Below, piece after piece: positions 1 through 12,800 of a stretch of DNA of 64,000 nucleotides. Both the position numbers and the translations under genes were made by a program. Each line of letters starts with the position of its first letter. Positions within the stretch are counted from its first letter, which is position 1. Origin of the DNA: Sphagnum compactum (lineage: Eukaryota > Bryophyta > Sphagnopsida > Sphagnales); assembly GCA_965153455.1 (NCBI GenBank), contig OZ234493.1, forward strand, positions 9,352,213 to 9,416,212, read 5' to 3'. The notes below the pieces were generated by a model. It saw only the letters and a list, made by a program, of their open reading frames with translations, searched no databases and had not been told where the DNA came from.

Positions 1-699
1 GCGGCTTGAAAATCACTTAGCTTCCAGCAAGCACCCACCCACCCACCCACCCAGCACACCAGTTTTGTTTCCAATTCTTCCCACTCAGAGTGTCTTAAAC
101 TTGACTAACACAAGAATGCTGACCGCTTCTCCTCTAGAGTTCATGTCTCAGTAATTAATTTGTGCGCATTATTGTGGTGTTGTTGTTGCTGCTGCTGCTG
201 CTTCATTTGAATGCCGTGTGCTTTGCTTTGCTTTTAGTAGATTGCCTCAACTCGTGGCATACTGCTACACTCGCGCACTCTCCAGTCTATCTTCCCTTTT
301 TGTGGGTTTGTGTTGCGTGAATTGCGCGAGAGTCGAAATATGAACCGCGAGTTCAGCTCCGTTCGTGACGGATTCTGTTACGTAAATGTGTCGTCAGTGC
401 CCTTCTACTGAAGCTTCTTGGGTGCTCTCTTCATGGCTGTAGTCTTGGTCGCATTGTCCTCTCCTCTCTAGATTGTCGATCAGCACCCACTCGGAAGCTT
501 GATAAATTCCACACTCTTGTACAGCGACCCAAGAGAGAGTTTAGAGAGAGAGAGAGAGAGAGAGATTGCGGAAAGCATTTCTCTATTGGGTGACAGTTCT
601 TTCGTCGCAGCTGGGAGTGCCATCAGTCGAGGAAGCTCGAGAGAGCCATACATAGAGAGAGAGAAGGGTGGGGGGTGTTGTTCTGGTGGGTGCTTCGCA
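1..699 (+). promoter_or_regulatory. Upstream region and leader of the GATA gene
   Basis: No coding region is supported here. The stretch holds short CCCA and TGC runs (about 40-55 and 183-201) and, closer to the gene, a GA tract. The frame of the GATA protein is open back to an in-frame ATG at 499, but the peptide before 700 is low complexity (Glu-Arg from the GA tract), so this part is read as 5' leader rather than coding. No TATA box or transcription start could be fixed. Confidence 0.5.
543..565 (+). repeat. (GA)n tract in the GATA leader
   Basis: About eleven GA dinucleotides lie roughly 135 bases before the chosen ATG. GA tracts are the known binding sequence of plant BASIC PENTACYSTEINE factors. 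A role here is inference, supported only by similar tracts upstream of two other genes in the window. Confidence 0.85.
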
Positions 700-2011
700 A
701 TGGACTCGGGTGCTCTCCTTTTGCCTGCTGGGCTAGTGGCATTCGACAACTCCCTCAAAAAGCAGCAGCAACAGCAGAAACCTTTGACAGTTGCCGCAGC
801 TGATGCTGCAGGGAGCAGCTTTGCAGATATATTTCAGATTGACGACCTGCTGGATTTTTCCAATGAAGATATAGCTGGCCCAATAGGTGAGGCAGTCCAT
901 CATACTACAGTTTTGAAACCCGAGACAATTGGAGGTTGCCTCACACCTTTTCTGGAGAATGGGACAGAGCTGCAACATCTCGCTCCTAAAGCACACAAGC
1001 TAGAAGGAGAAGAAGAAGAAGCAGGGATTGAAGCTGACCTTTGCCTCCCTGTAAGTCAAGAACCCCACACCCATCTCCACACACAAACACATGCCACATT
1101 CGCACTTCTCACATTTTAAATGTCCACTAAAGATGTTGTAGAAGGTGCAAGAGACTTTTATGTGTCTGAAGGCTTCGGAAGACCTTGCCAACAAGCATCT
1201 GCATACCAGACAGGCATTGATCACCCCCCATTCATACTCATAGCTGTCTCTCTTTATGCTGTATGTTTTGTGGCAGTATGATGACTTGGAGGAGCTGGAG
1301 TGGGCGTCCAGGTTTCTGGAGGATTCATTTCCTGTCACTGGTGATGATCAGTCACACAAGACATGGTCAGATGACAATGGTAGTGCAATTTCAATCGGGG
1401 AGAAGGAGACTGAGTTGTCAGCTCTATTCATGAAGCAGCAGCATCAGTACTATGAGAAGGCTGCCGCAAGTCCGGTGTCTGTGCTGGAGCACCAGGCCAG
1501 TGCAACATCGTCGGAGCTAACAGGTAGTGATCACAGCCTGGATTTCTGTGTGCCTGGCCGTGCTCGAAGCAAAAGGTCACGGAGTGAGGGAAAGAAATGG
1601 ACATCTGGTATTCTATCCTCCACTACAACATCATGTGGTACCAACAGAGTATCGGCATCCCCATCTCAATGGAGTGCAGGGGAAGAAGAAGACACTGTAG
1701 AGGAAGGGGAGGAGTGGCAATCCTGCAACTTCCAGAAAGCCAAACAAAGCAGGAAATCTTCATCTCAGCAGGATGGAGAAGTGCTGCGATGCACGCATTG
1801 CCAGACACAGAGGACACCACAGTGGAGAACAGGACCCATGGGACCCAAAACTCTGTGCAATGCTTGTGGGGTGCGCTACAAATCTGGAAGACTACTGCCA
1901 GAGTATAGACCTGCCTCCAGCCCTGCCTACATTCCCCACAAGCACTCCAATTCCCACAAGAAAATCCTCGAAATGCGACAGCAAAGGGAAATGATGGAGG
2001 CATCAGTGTAG
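700..2011 (+). CDS. GATA-type zinc finger transcription factor (plant subfamily I/A)
   Basis: Nuclear DNA-binding regulator recognising GATA motifs. Two exons, 700-1050 and 1277-2011, joined across a GTAAGT donor and a TTTTGTGGCAG acceptor in phase 0, give 361 residues. The junction restores the acidic [11 protein letters not shown] block that precedes the finger in plant subfamily I members, which is strong support for the intron. The finger is CX2CX18CX2C with cysteines near residues 289, 292, 311 and 314, followed by the VRYKSGRL basic tail and a [19 protein letters not shown] extension typical of this class. A basic RARSKRSR stretch ahead of it is a likely nuclear localisation signal. The ATG at 700 is preferred over the in-frame ATG at 499 because the extra 67 residues are low complexity. 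Length fits the family. It is tail-to-tail with the membrane-protein gene ending at 4154. Which member of the family this is cannot be told. Confidence 0.95.
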
Positions 2012-4153
2012 GAGCCCAGGGTCTGAACAGCATTTGCAACATACAAAACCCCTCAAAGAATGCCACAAAACATCAAACTGGCACAGGAGCTTCACAGCCC
2101 AAACACCAAATGTCCAAGGGGACAAAAGGAGAAGCAGCAAAGAATGCAGACAGAATGATGATGTGTTTTCTAAACCCTGTAAACCTTTTAGAGAGCTGCT
2201 CCTTCTCACAGGTTAGCAAACATACTTCAAAATCATTGCAATCCCAGAGGAGGATAGTTGAGGAGTTCCAGCAACACATTTCTATTGGTGCAAAGGATTG
2301 AGACATTGTCACTCATATTTGGTACAACTTAAGAGAGACACACACTACCAACACACACGAGAGAGACTAGAGAAAAGAGAGGAAGAAGTTGACAAATTGC
2401 CCCACATTCAATTTTGCTATGCAATACAGTTAGATTATTATTTGCAGCCTAATTCCTATGCACATACCATTGCTCAAATTGGGCTGATTAGAATTGCATT
2501 TCCAACTGGCCACAGACTATGTACAAACAATTGAATGATGATGATAGTTTCTAAACATTTGATGGAATGATGAGAGAGTTTGATCAATGCTTTGTACACC
2601 TCTGCTGCCTTAAGAAGCTGCAATGGAATTTTTTCTTCCTCCATAGCTAGAGGATACTTCTGCCTTGTTTCTTGCAGCTGTGACCTGCAATGTTCACAGC
2701 ATATTTTCATCAGCACAGAAGCTTCCATGGTAGTTTAGTTTTTCAAAGGGTGTAAGTTCAGTTTCCTTCTCTCATTTGCTTCCTACAAATCTGTGTAATT
2801 GCAAATGCTGAATTGGACTCTGGTTTAGGGTGCTGGCAATGCAAATGGCATAAGGTAACCAAGCTTTTGTTTGTTGAATTATGGTCTTTAGCTACCCACT
2901 GGCAAAGTGGTGAATTATGAAGAGAGGGTAATAGTGACCATTCATTTTGCAGTATTGGAAGAGAAGGGAATATGTACATATACTATTGGAATCTATTATG
3001 ACACATTCATTCACTGCCAACCAAGGTTGCACTCTCTTAAAGGAATGAGTTTGATTTGAGATTCCACTGACATACCAGTCTTATGTCGGTGTTGGAAAGC
3101 TGTTTGGTAACAGATCATCAGGCCAAGAATCTTGTCTGTTTCACTCAGTAGAAGACGACTTATTCAAGTTCCAAAAATAATCGCAGAGTGGAAACTACTA
3201 CACATCTCTGCATTACCTGTGCCTAAGAACATGCTGCACCACAGAACAGCTGACAAATCCATGTCACAGACAGGTACAGTCCGGTCAGGTAAAAAGGTTA
3301 TGTTACAAGTTGCCCACAAATCATGTGATGAAAGGTCAACAAATCACCCAGTACCCCAGAGGTTTCACCTCTGCCAGAGGGTTTACCTCTGTTCCAAGGT
3401 GCACACATTCAAATCTTCCCTCCACCAGAGCTGCTGCTTCTTCTGTTCCATGGTAAGTTCACAGCATCCCTCCTTCAGAGTCACTAGGTTCTTCTTGGAA
3501 GGAGGCCTGTTGGCAAATCACATCTTAAAGTGATCTTCAGCCTAAAATGCTGAACTTCACAACTAAAAATGACCTTCAGACTAATACAGGACAGGGCCTA
3601 GCTTGGGCACCCCCTTCATTCATGTACAAAGGTAACAAAAAGTAAGAGAATGAGATGGCAGTGAAGGCTTTAATATCAAGATATTTTCAGGAATAGAAGA
3701 CTTACAATACCAGTAGGATTCTTAGCTCATTGCATGCCAGAGTATCACAAGCAACTGAACTCAAATTTCAGGCCTACAAATCTCCAGAGCAACCAGATAT
3801 TGGAATACACATCTTGCTAATTGCCTACAGAAGCAAAGATCTGCTATGATGCCGACCTTGTCAGAGACAAATTTAGAACAGAACTTGCCTATTTGTGCAT
3901 GACTAACCTCAAGTTGTGTACATTATCTCCATGACACACGAGGGTAACAAAAAAAGTTTGAGACATGATGTTAAAAATCCACTCAAACCTTGAAAGCCTC
4001 CTCATGCCTTAAATACATGCAAAAATCCTGATGGTGTGTTATCCTGCAAGCAACACGCTACATTCACATGGCACTGACCATGGTCTCCAGCAAAGACAAT
4101 CCATTTCAGCCTCTGGCACAACATTGCTCACAAAATCTTTCTGGTTCAGTGAC
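2012..4153. other. Convergent intergenic DNA with both 3' UTRs
   Basis: This stretch lies between the stop of the GATA gene and the stop of the minus-strand membrane-protein gene and must contain both 3' untranslated regions. Open frames inside it, including 133 codons at 3132-3533, have no recognisable domain. At 3353-3400 there is a small local repetition of a TTTCACCTCTG/TTTACCTCTG motif. Confidence 0.5.
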
Positions 4154-6719
4154 TTATTGGTGCCCTAGCTGTGCCTCCAATTCTGCTCGGTGTCTGTGGA
4201 CTTCCTGTCAACAGAAAAGTATGTAGCACCAGGAACTTAGCTCTGGATGCAATGTTAAGGTCAAGAACACTCAATCAACAGTTATAACAATCTGAACTAG
4301 TCATGGCGTTGAATCCTACCCTGCAGACAACAGCTGGAAGACTAATGACAACATACCCGCTACAAGATTGAATGCAAATGGATGTATACAAAGACACCAT
4401 AATGTCATCTATATCATATGCAATTCTAGGGCATAAATCTATGTAAACACAATAACACAATTCCTTGATTTGGAGTTCAATTTTATTCCTTCTTCCATGC
4501 AATTCTGAAAAAAGGGGTAATACCTCAAGGTCCTTAATGGCTTGTTGGCGCCTATGCACAGCACTCAAGTGACTGTGCTTGATTCGCCCAATGCACAGTA
4601 ATCCCTGCATACAACACCATTACAAGACAGATACCACAACATCAGATGCTAATCAGAGAAATAAATCCCAGGCAACTTTTGTGCTGGAATGTCAACATTA
4701 TAGCCCTACTGAGAGAGAACACAAAGATCTTGGAGATGAATGTAGGATACAAATGTGTGAAAACCAACTACCACCCTCATATACAATGCACAAGCAAATC
4801 CACAAAGGGTGACTTACAGCAGCAGTGTATATAATGCCACAGATCAGAAGCCACCAGCTGGCTACCTGATGCAGAACACTCTCTGCCTGAGTCTCCCCAC
4901 TTGCTTGTGCCAGCACATTTGTCAACACTGCAACACTGTTAAGAAAACAGTCACATACACCATGCTATTTCATCAGGCACCTGACAAGGTTGTTGCAAAG
5001 AATGCTATCCAAGAGCCATTCAACACAATTTGCTGTGGAGTCAGCCTCAATTCAAACAGCAACCCAGGTCACCTCCTAGTACTGATAAGGGGGCAGCATG
5101 AAAACCTGACACCAGTACAAAGAAAGATCCATTCTGCAATTCAGTAAATGAGAGATCAACATTACAGATATCACTTACAATATCTGAAACATCCCTCGCC
5201 CTACCCAGTATTCAAGCACCTGCAGAGAATCACAATCAGGAGTGGTGGTCACTAGGCGAAAATCCATTCCTAGTTCAGATACATTTACTACTTTCTCAAT
5301 TCATGCAATCTCAAACCTGCAATTGCCCTCGGCTGCCTGTAAGAGCTTGGGTGAGACAGAAAATAATCCACTAGCAGAAAGGAGTGGAAAGACAGCCATA
5401 CCTGCCAGAGCCTGAATATGGCCTCCCACTCTGTTTCTGCAAGAGCAACAAAAAAGGCAATACCGACAGCATAGCAGCGCAAGATCAAGATGAATGGCTG
5501 AAAAAAATTCCAAACAAACAGTGTCAGACATGTACTAGCCCCATTCTTTGCACTGCAAGGTACAAGAACATCTTACACAATTATTTACTGTGCCTCCTAC
5601 CTAAGCATACTAGCATTGTACCATCTGCAATGCAACACAAGTATCAGACAGCCCTACAACTATCGTTTCTTTATGCAGTGCATCCACCAGAACAAAGTAG
5701 CATGCAACACATACAGGCAAGATAAAATCCAGTAAACAACCATTCTCATACATATGTGGGAATTCAAATAATATTCTAATTTGTATGTGGAAATCAGTTG
5801 CAAATTCTCAAATTCACAGAATGCAATAATCATCCTCTTCTCTTGGCATGTCAAACCCTCAATGAGTTAGACAACAAGTATAGGAAGAAGTGTGACAGAC
5901 ATGTGAAACATGTATGTAAGAGCTTGGATCTGTACAATCCCTTTGTGAACAATGCCAGACAACAGGATTCCTTCCATACAGTGTTGCTTCCAACATTTGG
6001 CCATAATAATGCACAAAAAACGCAGAAGTAGCAGCTGGCAAGTTGGGGAAGAAAAGAACTGTAACTGATGTGCAACACAGCAACATCAAGAATTACAGAA
6101 AACAATGGATTCCACTTGGCAAATTCTCAGAAAAGCTTGAATCTGGAAAGCTTGTAAGCCTAAAGCAGGCATGCCATGCATTCCCCCATGTTACAGGACA
6201 AAATGCTTTGCAAACTCAATCAAGAGCAAGCTTGTAACCCTAAAGCAGACATGCGACGCATTCTCCCATGTTACAGAACAAAATGGCCTACGAACTCGAT
6301 CAAGAACAAGCTTATAACTCTAAAGCAGGCATGCGATGCATTCTCCCATGTTAAAGAACAAAGTGGCCTGCAAACTCAATCAAGACAGGTCGGGAGGGAA
6401 CAAAGGAGAGAGAGCGAAAACGCACACTGACGCGATAATCGAATCCTCGATAATCGAAAGAGCGCAGCAGGGAAATGAGGTTCACCACCATGCACAGCAC
6501 GGAGCCCAACGCTGAGACAATGCTAAACACTGTGCACACGAAAAGCAGCGAGTCGGTGGGAGGCGTGGGCGGACGATTCTCTAGCAGCGGCGCTTCATCC
6601 GCCGCCTGCTCCTCAGCGGAGTCCTCGAGGAGCATATGCGATTCCAAATCATTCCCGCCGCGACTGCTCGTTATCGGGGCGGCCTTTCCCCCATTCCCCT
6701 CCCCCTCCGCATGACTCAT
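4154..6719 (-). CDS. Four-span membrane protein, TVP15 / COPI-associated-like
   Basis: Six exons on the minus strand (6719-6432, 5497-5402, 5219-5179, 4935-4818, 4604-4524, 4204-4154) close in phase to 224 residues. Donors are GT (GTCAGT, GTATGG, GTAAGT, GTAAGT, GTATTA) and acceptors CAG. The N-terminal 55 residues are acidic and cytosolic-looking and include the start MSHAEGEG. Four hydrophobic segments follow at about 57-87, 97-116, 135-150 and 166-187, then a basic, probably coiled-coil tail rich in His, Arg and Gln. The block LRCYAVGIAFFVALAETEW followed by GRGMFQIFVAVL resembles the R-Y, AE-E and GRG signatures of the TVP15/COPI-associated family of Golgi membrane proteins. That family link is inferred from remembered patterns and is less certain than the gene model. 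The first donor (GTCAGT) is the weakest junction. The short third exon (41 bp) makes this gene easy to miss by ORF search. Confidence 0.78.
6148..6389. repeat. 80-bp tandem repeat, three copies, in intron 1
   Basis: Copies start at 6148, 6228 and 6308, exactly 80 bases apart, each opening with AAGCTT followed by a CTAAAGCAG motif and a CATGTTA block. They lie inside the first intron of the TVP15-like gene. Point differences show they are not very recent. Confidence 0.9.
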
Positions 6720-7790
6720 TTACCCAAATTCTGCACAAAAACTCTTTTTCCAAATCTCTTCAACAAAATATCTCTCGATGTAAGCTCGTCGGGAACACCT
6801 TCTCCTTATCGACGATTTCTTGCTCTCTCAAACAAATCTGCTCAACATTTGAAACCTGGAACTCTCTACAGAACTTCTCTCTCTCTCTCTCTCTCTCTCT
6901 TCGACAAAATTGAGGCCGACGAATCTCCGCGCAACTCCTCCAAAGTCTAGCAATCAAAACTTTCTTCCAAATTTTTGGAGTACAAATCAAAATCACGTTT
7001 TTTCCAACAAAAATTCGTGAAGGAAATCGAAAAGGAAGGAATGCCAAGAGGTCGTGCCACGTGTCGGTATATGCGCAGTTTCCAGCCACGTACGTACGCC
7101 TTTAATGACAACGTCGAGAGAAAAAGCGGGAAGCGTATGAATCTGGCTTATAGGCTTACGTGGCAGTATTGGACACGTGTGAGAGAGAATTATGTGTTGT
7201 AAGTAGGACCGCTCATCACCAAACACGTACCTATCATCAAACACTTTCCCATAATTTCCTCATTCCTGAACCAAATTGAGCGATTTTTGTGTCATTAGAT
7301 GCGCAAACTGGAGGGCTGCAAATGTTCTTTGAGTGTCATTAGGAAAGGAGCAACACAGAAAACACGGGAAGAGGATGAACTATAGTTTCAAACTTTTTGA
7401 AAAAATAGTTCTAAATCCCTCTCTACTTCCAATCCCATATCTTCTTCATTTTGAGTCCGATGTGAGTGAGTTAAAACCCTCATGCATGCGTCACTTAGGG
7501 CTTTACAAAACTTCTTTGTATTTTAAAAACAAAAGATGTAATAATCAAAGATTTCAAGCTTAAAATCCTAATCTGTTTTAATCCACTCATTCCTAAGCAT
7601 TGAATCTTTTTACATTGAAGACCTCACATCTTCTTCATGCATTTACCAAATTGAACAATTTTTACAACGTTATAAGCATTAGGTGGAACGTTACAAGTGT
7701 TTTTTGCGCTTCAGGGTTTGAGGAGCTAGCAACCTGAGTAGTGCCAATACTATTCTCCCATGCTAGATCCACATGTGAGCCTTCTTGACC
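6720..7790. promoter_or_regulatory. Upstream region of the TVP15-like gene
   Basis: Leader and likely promoter of the minus-strand gene that starts at 6719. The sense strand carries a GA tract (6876-6900 on the plus strand as CT), about 160 bases before the ATG, mirroring the layout of the GATA leader. Two ACGTGT/CACGTG-like motifs occur near 7057 and 7174 (the sequence GCCACGTGTCGG around 7055 contains a perfect CACGTG G-box). Beyond 7250 the DNA turns AT-rich and no gene is seen. Confidence 0.45.
6876..6900 (-). repeat. (GA)n tract, sense orientation of the minus-strand gene
   Basis: About twelve CT units on the plus strand. In the direction of the TVP15-like gene this is a GA tract in the leader or proximal promoter. 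Confidence 0.9.
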
Positions 7791-7794
7791 CTCA

Positions 7795-8435
7795 AAGTTA
7801 CATGATTAAAGGTAGGGTTTAGGGGCTGAAATTAAGGTTTGGGATGGCTTAAGTCTAAATTTTGGGTTTAAATTTGTCTATTAGAGTTAGGGTTTTAGCA
7901 TTAAGGTTTAGGTTTTAGGCTTCAGGGTTTTGATTTTAGGTTTGAAATTGGGGGCTAGGGTTTAAGGTTTAGGGTCTGAAATTAGGGTATAGGATGGTTT
8001 AAATCTGAATTTTGAGTTTCAATTCATTTTTTATGGTTAGGGTTTCAACATTAAGGTTTATGCTTTTAGGTTCTAATGTTTTGCTTTCTGGTGTGAAATT
8101 GGGGGGTTAGAGTTTTAGGTTTAAGGTCTGAAATTAGGGTTTAGGATGTTTTAAGTTTGAATTTTTGGGTTTTAGGTTGTTTTTTAAAATTAGGTTTTCA
8201 ATACTAAGGCTTAGAGTTTAAGCTTTAAAGTTTTGCATTTAGGAATGAAATTTTAGAACAAAAGTTTCAAGCTTGAAATTTAGGGTTTTGGGGTTGTATT
8301 TTTGGCTTAAAGTCTCAATTTAAGGTTAGGGTTTGCATATTAAGGTCTAGGTTTTAAGGTTTGAAATGAAAGGTTTCAAGTTCAACAATTGTGGGTAAAG
8401 CTTTAAAAATTTAGGGCTTTAAGGTCTAAAATTTT
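7795..8435. repeat. Degenerate telomere-like repeat block, left
   Basis: Dozens of imperfect TTTAGGG, TTTTAGGTT and GAAATTAGGG words occur in one orientation. The composition is that of decayed TTTAGGG arrays with an inserted TCTGAAATT word. No perfect long telomere array is present. A matching block starts at about 9320 beyond the Harbinger relic, so the two blocks probably were one. Confidence 0.75.
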
Positions 8436-8559
8436 CGTTTATATCTTGCTAGGGGATGCACTAGTGAAAATGGGGAGACTTCAAAGTTGGGGCCTAAATA
8501 ACAACTTTTGTGCTTCATATTGTTTGTGAAGCACGACAATGTCACCATTTATGATGCCT

Positions 8560-9255
8560 TCATGTGAAACTGGGCAAAATCATCATTGTGTGATGATGTG
8601 AAGCACACGTTCATGGGCAAATTCATTACATCATGCATTAACCATGCCCTAACGGATGAAATCCATTGGCCATCATCTTTTGAAAGGGTTGCCTTGGGTA
8701 GCCAATTGTGTGAATTGCTAGGGTGCTTAGGGTTCATTGATAGGACATTGGTTGAGATTCAAAAGCCATGGAAAAACCTGGAACATTGGACATGGTTGAA
8801 TGGTCACAAGAAGATATATGAATGAACAACACCGTGATTTTGGACCACCATGGATTCTTTATTTATATCGACTCGAGCTACCATGGGTCTTATCACCATG
8901 TAAGCATTTTTTGCCATTCAGCCATTTATTGAAAATGGTGTCATATTTCATTGGGATGATTATTTTGAATATCTTTTAAGAGATCTGGGGTACTCGAAGG
9001 AAAAAATGTTCATCACAAGGAGGATGGGGGGGTGAGAGTTACCACCAAATGCCGGACCATGGTGCCGTCCATGCTTACAACAAAGTGCATGCAGAGTTTA
9101 GGGTCCAAGTGGAATGGGGAATTGGTGGACTTAAGCAAAAATGGAGATGCTTCATAAAAAAAATTGATGCCACAAAACAAAAATTTCCCATCTTTTCCAA
9201 GCTGGTGTTCTCATCACCAACTACCTTCACCATTGGTACGTGGACTTCACATACG
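8560..9255 (+). pseudogene. PIF/Harbinger transposase relic
   Basis: Translated pieces in more than one frame follow the order of a plant Harbinger DDE transposase (the nuclease partner of the PIF/Harbinger transposon). First comes a segment with LGCLGFIDRTLVEIQKPW and HKKIY (around 8715-8825). Then, after an in-frame stop, comes a hydrophobic segment reading NNTVILDHHGFF and IDSS (8824-8875), a DDYFEYLL piece (about 8957), and finally the HAEFRVQVEWGIGGLKQKW block (about 9085-9145), which holds the third acidic catalytic position. Stops and frame changes make it non-functional. The MYB-like partner gene and terminal inverted repeats were not found. Confidence 0.78.
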
Positions 9256-9319
9256 AGGTCATTATAAATTAAAATCTTGACCCTATTGCACAAGGGTGGG
9301 TTAGAGACTATTAGGTACA

Positions 9320-9895
9320 AGTCTAAACTTGTGAAAACTTATAATTTAGGATGTAAGGTTTGGTATTATGGTTCTTAGATCTGAAATTAGGGTTTTAGGC
9401 TTTAGGATTTTTATTGCAGGTCTGAAATAAAGGTTTACAACCTTGAAATTAGGGATTAGAGTTTAAGTTCTGAAATTAAGGTTTTAGGTTTAAAATTGAA
9501 ATTTATAAACTTGACATTAGAATTAGGGTTTTAGGTTTTGAAATTAGGGTTTAATGTTTGTAATTAACGTTTTGTAGACTTGGGATTAGGGTTTAGGTTC
9601 TGAAATTAAGGTTTAAACGTTTGAAATTAAATCTTACAGACCTAAAATTAGGATTAAAGTTTAGATTCTAAACTTAGGGTTTTAAATTTTGAAATTGGGG
9701 TTATAGTCTTGAAATTAAAAATTAAGATTCAAGTTATAAACTTAGGGTTTAATGTATGTATTTAAGGTTTGTAGACTTGGGATTAGGGTTTAGGGTCTAA
9801 GGTTGAAAGTAGGGTTTTGATGTTAAGTTTACGAAGGTCTGAAATGAAGGTTTTAAGTTTAAAATTGAATTTTATTGGTATGAAATAAGGGTTTT
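9320..9895. repeat. Degenerate telomere-like repeat block, right
   Basis: The same vocabulary as the block at 7795-8435 (TTTAGGG, GAAATTAGGG, GGTTTTAGG), same orientation, beginning directly after the Harbinger relic. It fades into plain AT-rich DNA near 9900. Confidence 0.75.
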
Positions 9896-12800
9896 AAGTA
9901 TAAAATTTCAAAAAAATCTGGATTGCATAATCATAATGTTTTACATCAACATGCTAATTATAATTCCAAAATAGCCTTAACTTTTGTTTTAAACTTTTCT
10001 TTTGAAATCACATTTAAATTTTTAACCATCTTCAATTTTTATTTTTTTATTTTTTCTCACGATTGATATCAATTTTCCATAACAAGAAAGCATCACGAAC
10101 ATCATATGTAAAGGAGAATCGATTTGCCATGGTTGCCATGGTCCTAGAATTCATGTTTGTAATTTCCCCCTTGTTAAGTTTTGCACTAGGGTTTTACATT
10201 TCTTTTGGGGTGGTCAATGAGATAGGATCTAAAGAATTGGCACTAATAGAAGGTGCATTCCACTGTGGAAAAAAAAGGTGTCCTGCTATTGGCCTTATAA
10301 CTCATTGTATTTATATGTCGTGAATGTTAATGGACAAGTTGCAACTTAATGTATATACAATGCAATTCATTGCAACTCAATTGTAATTCAATCAAAACAA
10401 CTCATTTTCAACTATTATGCAATTCCATTATAATTGCACCCATGATGTCATGTTAACGTCATTGATTATCATCCATCTATTAAAATTTGACATATGCCAT
10501 TATGAAGATTTTTGGACATAAAATGATTTTTTCTCGAAATATTGATCTCCATTGTTCATTATGATTATTAAGGATGGTCCAAAATTGTGACACATGGCAT
10601 AATATTTTTTTGCCACATGGCATATTTATGATATTTTGGAATAAATAAATAAATAAATAATATATTAGAGTAGCTAAGTAGGTCATACATAACCATAAAT
10701 AAGTAGGTTGGTAGGTCTTAAAACCTACATACTTATGTATTTACCTAGGACTTACCTACCTACATACATAGGTAGGTAAAAAAATAGGACCTACTTATTT
10801 ACATAGGTAGGTAAGTAGGTAGGAAAACACAAGATTAAATGAATTAAAGAATAGCCATGAAATTTTATTTTTTGATTTTATGTTTTGCTTTTAGATTAAA
10901 GTTTTTTGAACTCATCCCAAAATGACACTTGTATTTTAATGTGAGAATATGAGAGAACAAGCCATCTTTATATAGTTTGTAACATGGGATCCGAAAACAA
11001 AACATATGGCTTAAATCTTTTAATTGTTCCTTAGTTGCAAATTAAGTTGCAATTGAGTTGCAATTATAACACTTAAGTGTTCAGGGTAGGCCAGATCCAA
11101 AGGGAGGGCTTTATTGTTTCTGGTGTCCAAACAAAACTTGAACCCCTTTTATTGGCACCTTTGGGGCATTAAAAATTGTCAAAAACAAAATAGAATTGAG
11201 AAAGTTATGGCCCCCTAAAGTAAAGGGGGTCAAAAACTCAAAACAAGCCACCAAATGTTACAAAGGCCAATTCTCGAACACTTAAGAAAATCCTTGTATG
11301 TTGTTTTGTTGTTATTAGAGTTCACAAATGATTTGTAGAACGTTAGGTGGTGCATCTACAACACTCTAGATCGTTTAAAATAATAAAAAATAAAAAAGTT
11401 ATGAGGTTTGAAAGTAGGAGGGGTTAAAAAAAAAAAAAAAAAGGGAAAAAAATGTGTTTGTAAGTTGGAAAGTTTATTTCTCTTCTTGTTTTTTCATTGC
11501 TCCTTTTTTCTTTACATTTCAAAAATAATTTCTAAAACATGAGGTGGTGTTCTCATAACATTTTAAATCACTCAAAATGAAACACATATGATGAAAATAT
11601 AAATAACTGATGAATATGTATCTTTATTAAGTAATAAGTAGTTGTATTATAATCATAACATAGTTGAACAATAATACTTTAGTAGTGGCGCACTAATGAT
11701 TGTACTAATTGTATCAATGGGAATCATATATAATAAAAAATTAGTTACAAATGTATTCCATACTGGGTGGTGGAAATGTGAACACGTGGCATGATCACAT
11801 GTATTTATATTGTACCTAGTTGCAACATAGTTTTGTTTTAGTGGCACATTTAAAACAATTCTAAAATAGTTGTCACATGCAATTACAATGCAACTCCTGA
11901 AAAAATCAAACATGGTTGATTACATATGTATGTACGATGTGTATAAATTACCATATAGAAGGCCCATTTTCAACTCATTTGCAATTATAATACAACTAAT
12001 TGATTTTCTAATGTGGCAATTTAATTATTGATACACTGTATTTTTAGGGGATAGTTTCACACTAGTTGTAATACCCAAGAGATAATTGCACAATAGTTGT
12101 ATGTGAGTTGTTTTTTGAATTTTAATTGCAAGGTAGTGTGGTTTTGACGAACGTGATTTCTCATAATGTTCAATTCATTAAAAGGAGGGCTATTACTAAG
12201 TCTAAGAGATGGGGATTGGGTTATGGGTGTGTAATCAATGAAGTTTTGTTGCCTTTTCAAAACCTTTCAATTTGCATGTTCATTAATGGATTGCCATTCC
12301 AAAATTACATCACATTGCAATGTGGCTTGTTCTGAATGTTCTTCATTGGAAACACATGTTTTCAATTCCTTCAAAATTTCCTACAATCAGTACTTCAATG
12401 TCTCTTCAACAAATTGGGGGTCTAGGTAAGCTAATTTTAAATAATCCCTATAAACAAATTTCCAGACCACATTAGGAATCAATCGAATCCCATGATTTTT
12501 GCCAGTGCTATACATGGTAAAATGATGGTTATATGATGTAGTAAGTGTGCTAAGGTTTGCAGATTTCATAATCTGTTGATGTATCCTTTTTCAACGAGGT
12601 TGTGTGGGCTTGTACAATGCCACTGATTTAGACATTTAAATTTTAACCATGAACTTGTTAGCATTTGAAAAACTCCCCATTCCTAAATCAAACCCACACC
12701 CAACATTGACATTCAAATAACCCTAGAAAATTTAAGAATGAACCTTAATGACCAATTATTGGTAGCATTCAATAGTGATTTACATGAGGTAATTATGTTT

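Noticed and set aside
499-699. In-frame N-terminal extension of the GATA protein from ATG 499.
   Set aside because: It is mostly the translation of a GA microsatellite; the ATG at 700 gives a normal start for the family.
2474-2728. Minus-strand frame of 84 codons with natural-looking composition, and an alternative frame after a TTGCAG acceptor ending in a stop near 2620.
   Set aside because: It lies in the 3' region of the GATA gene, no partner exons were found, and no family was recognised.
3132-3533. Plus-strand frame of 133 codons between the two convergent genes.
   Set aside because: No domain, Ser/Cys/His-rich by chance, and it overlaps locally repeated DNA in an expected 3' UTR.
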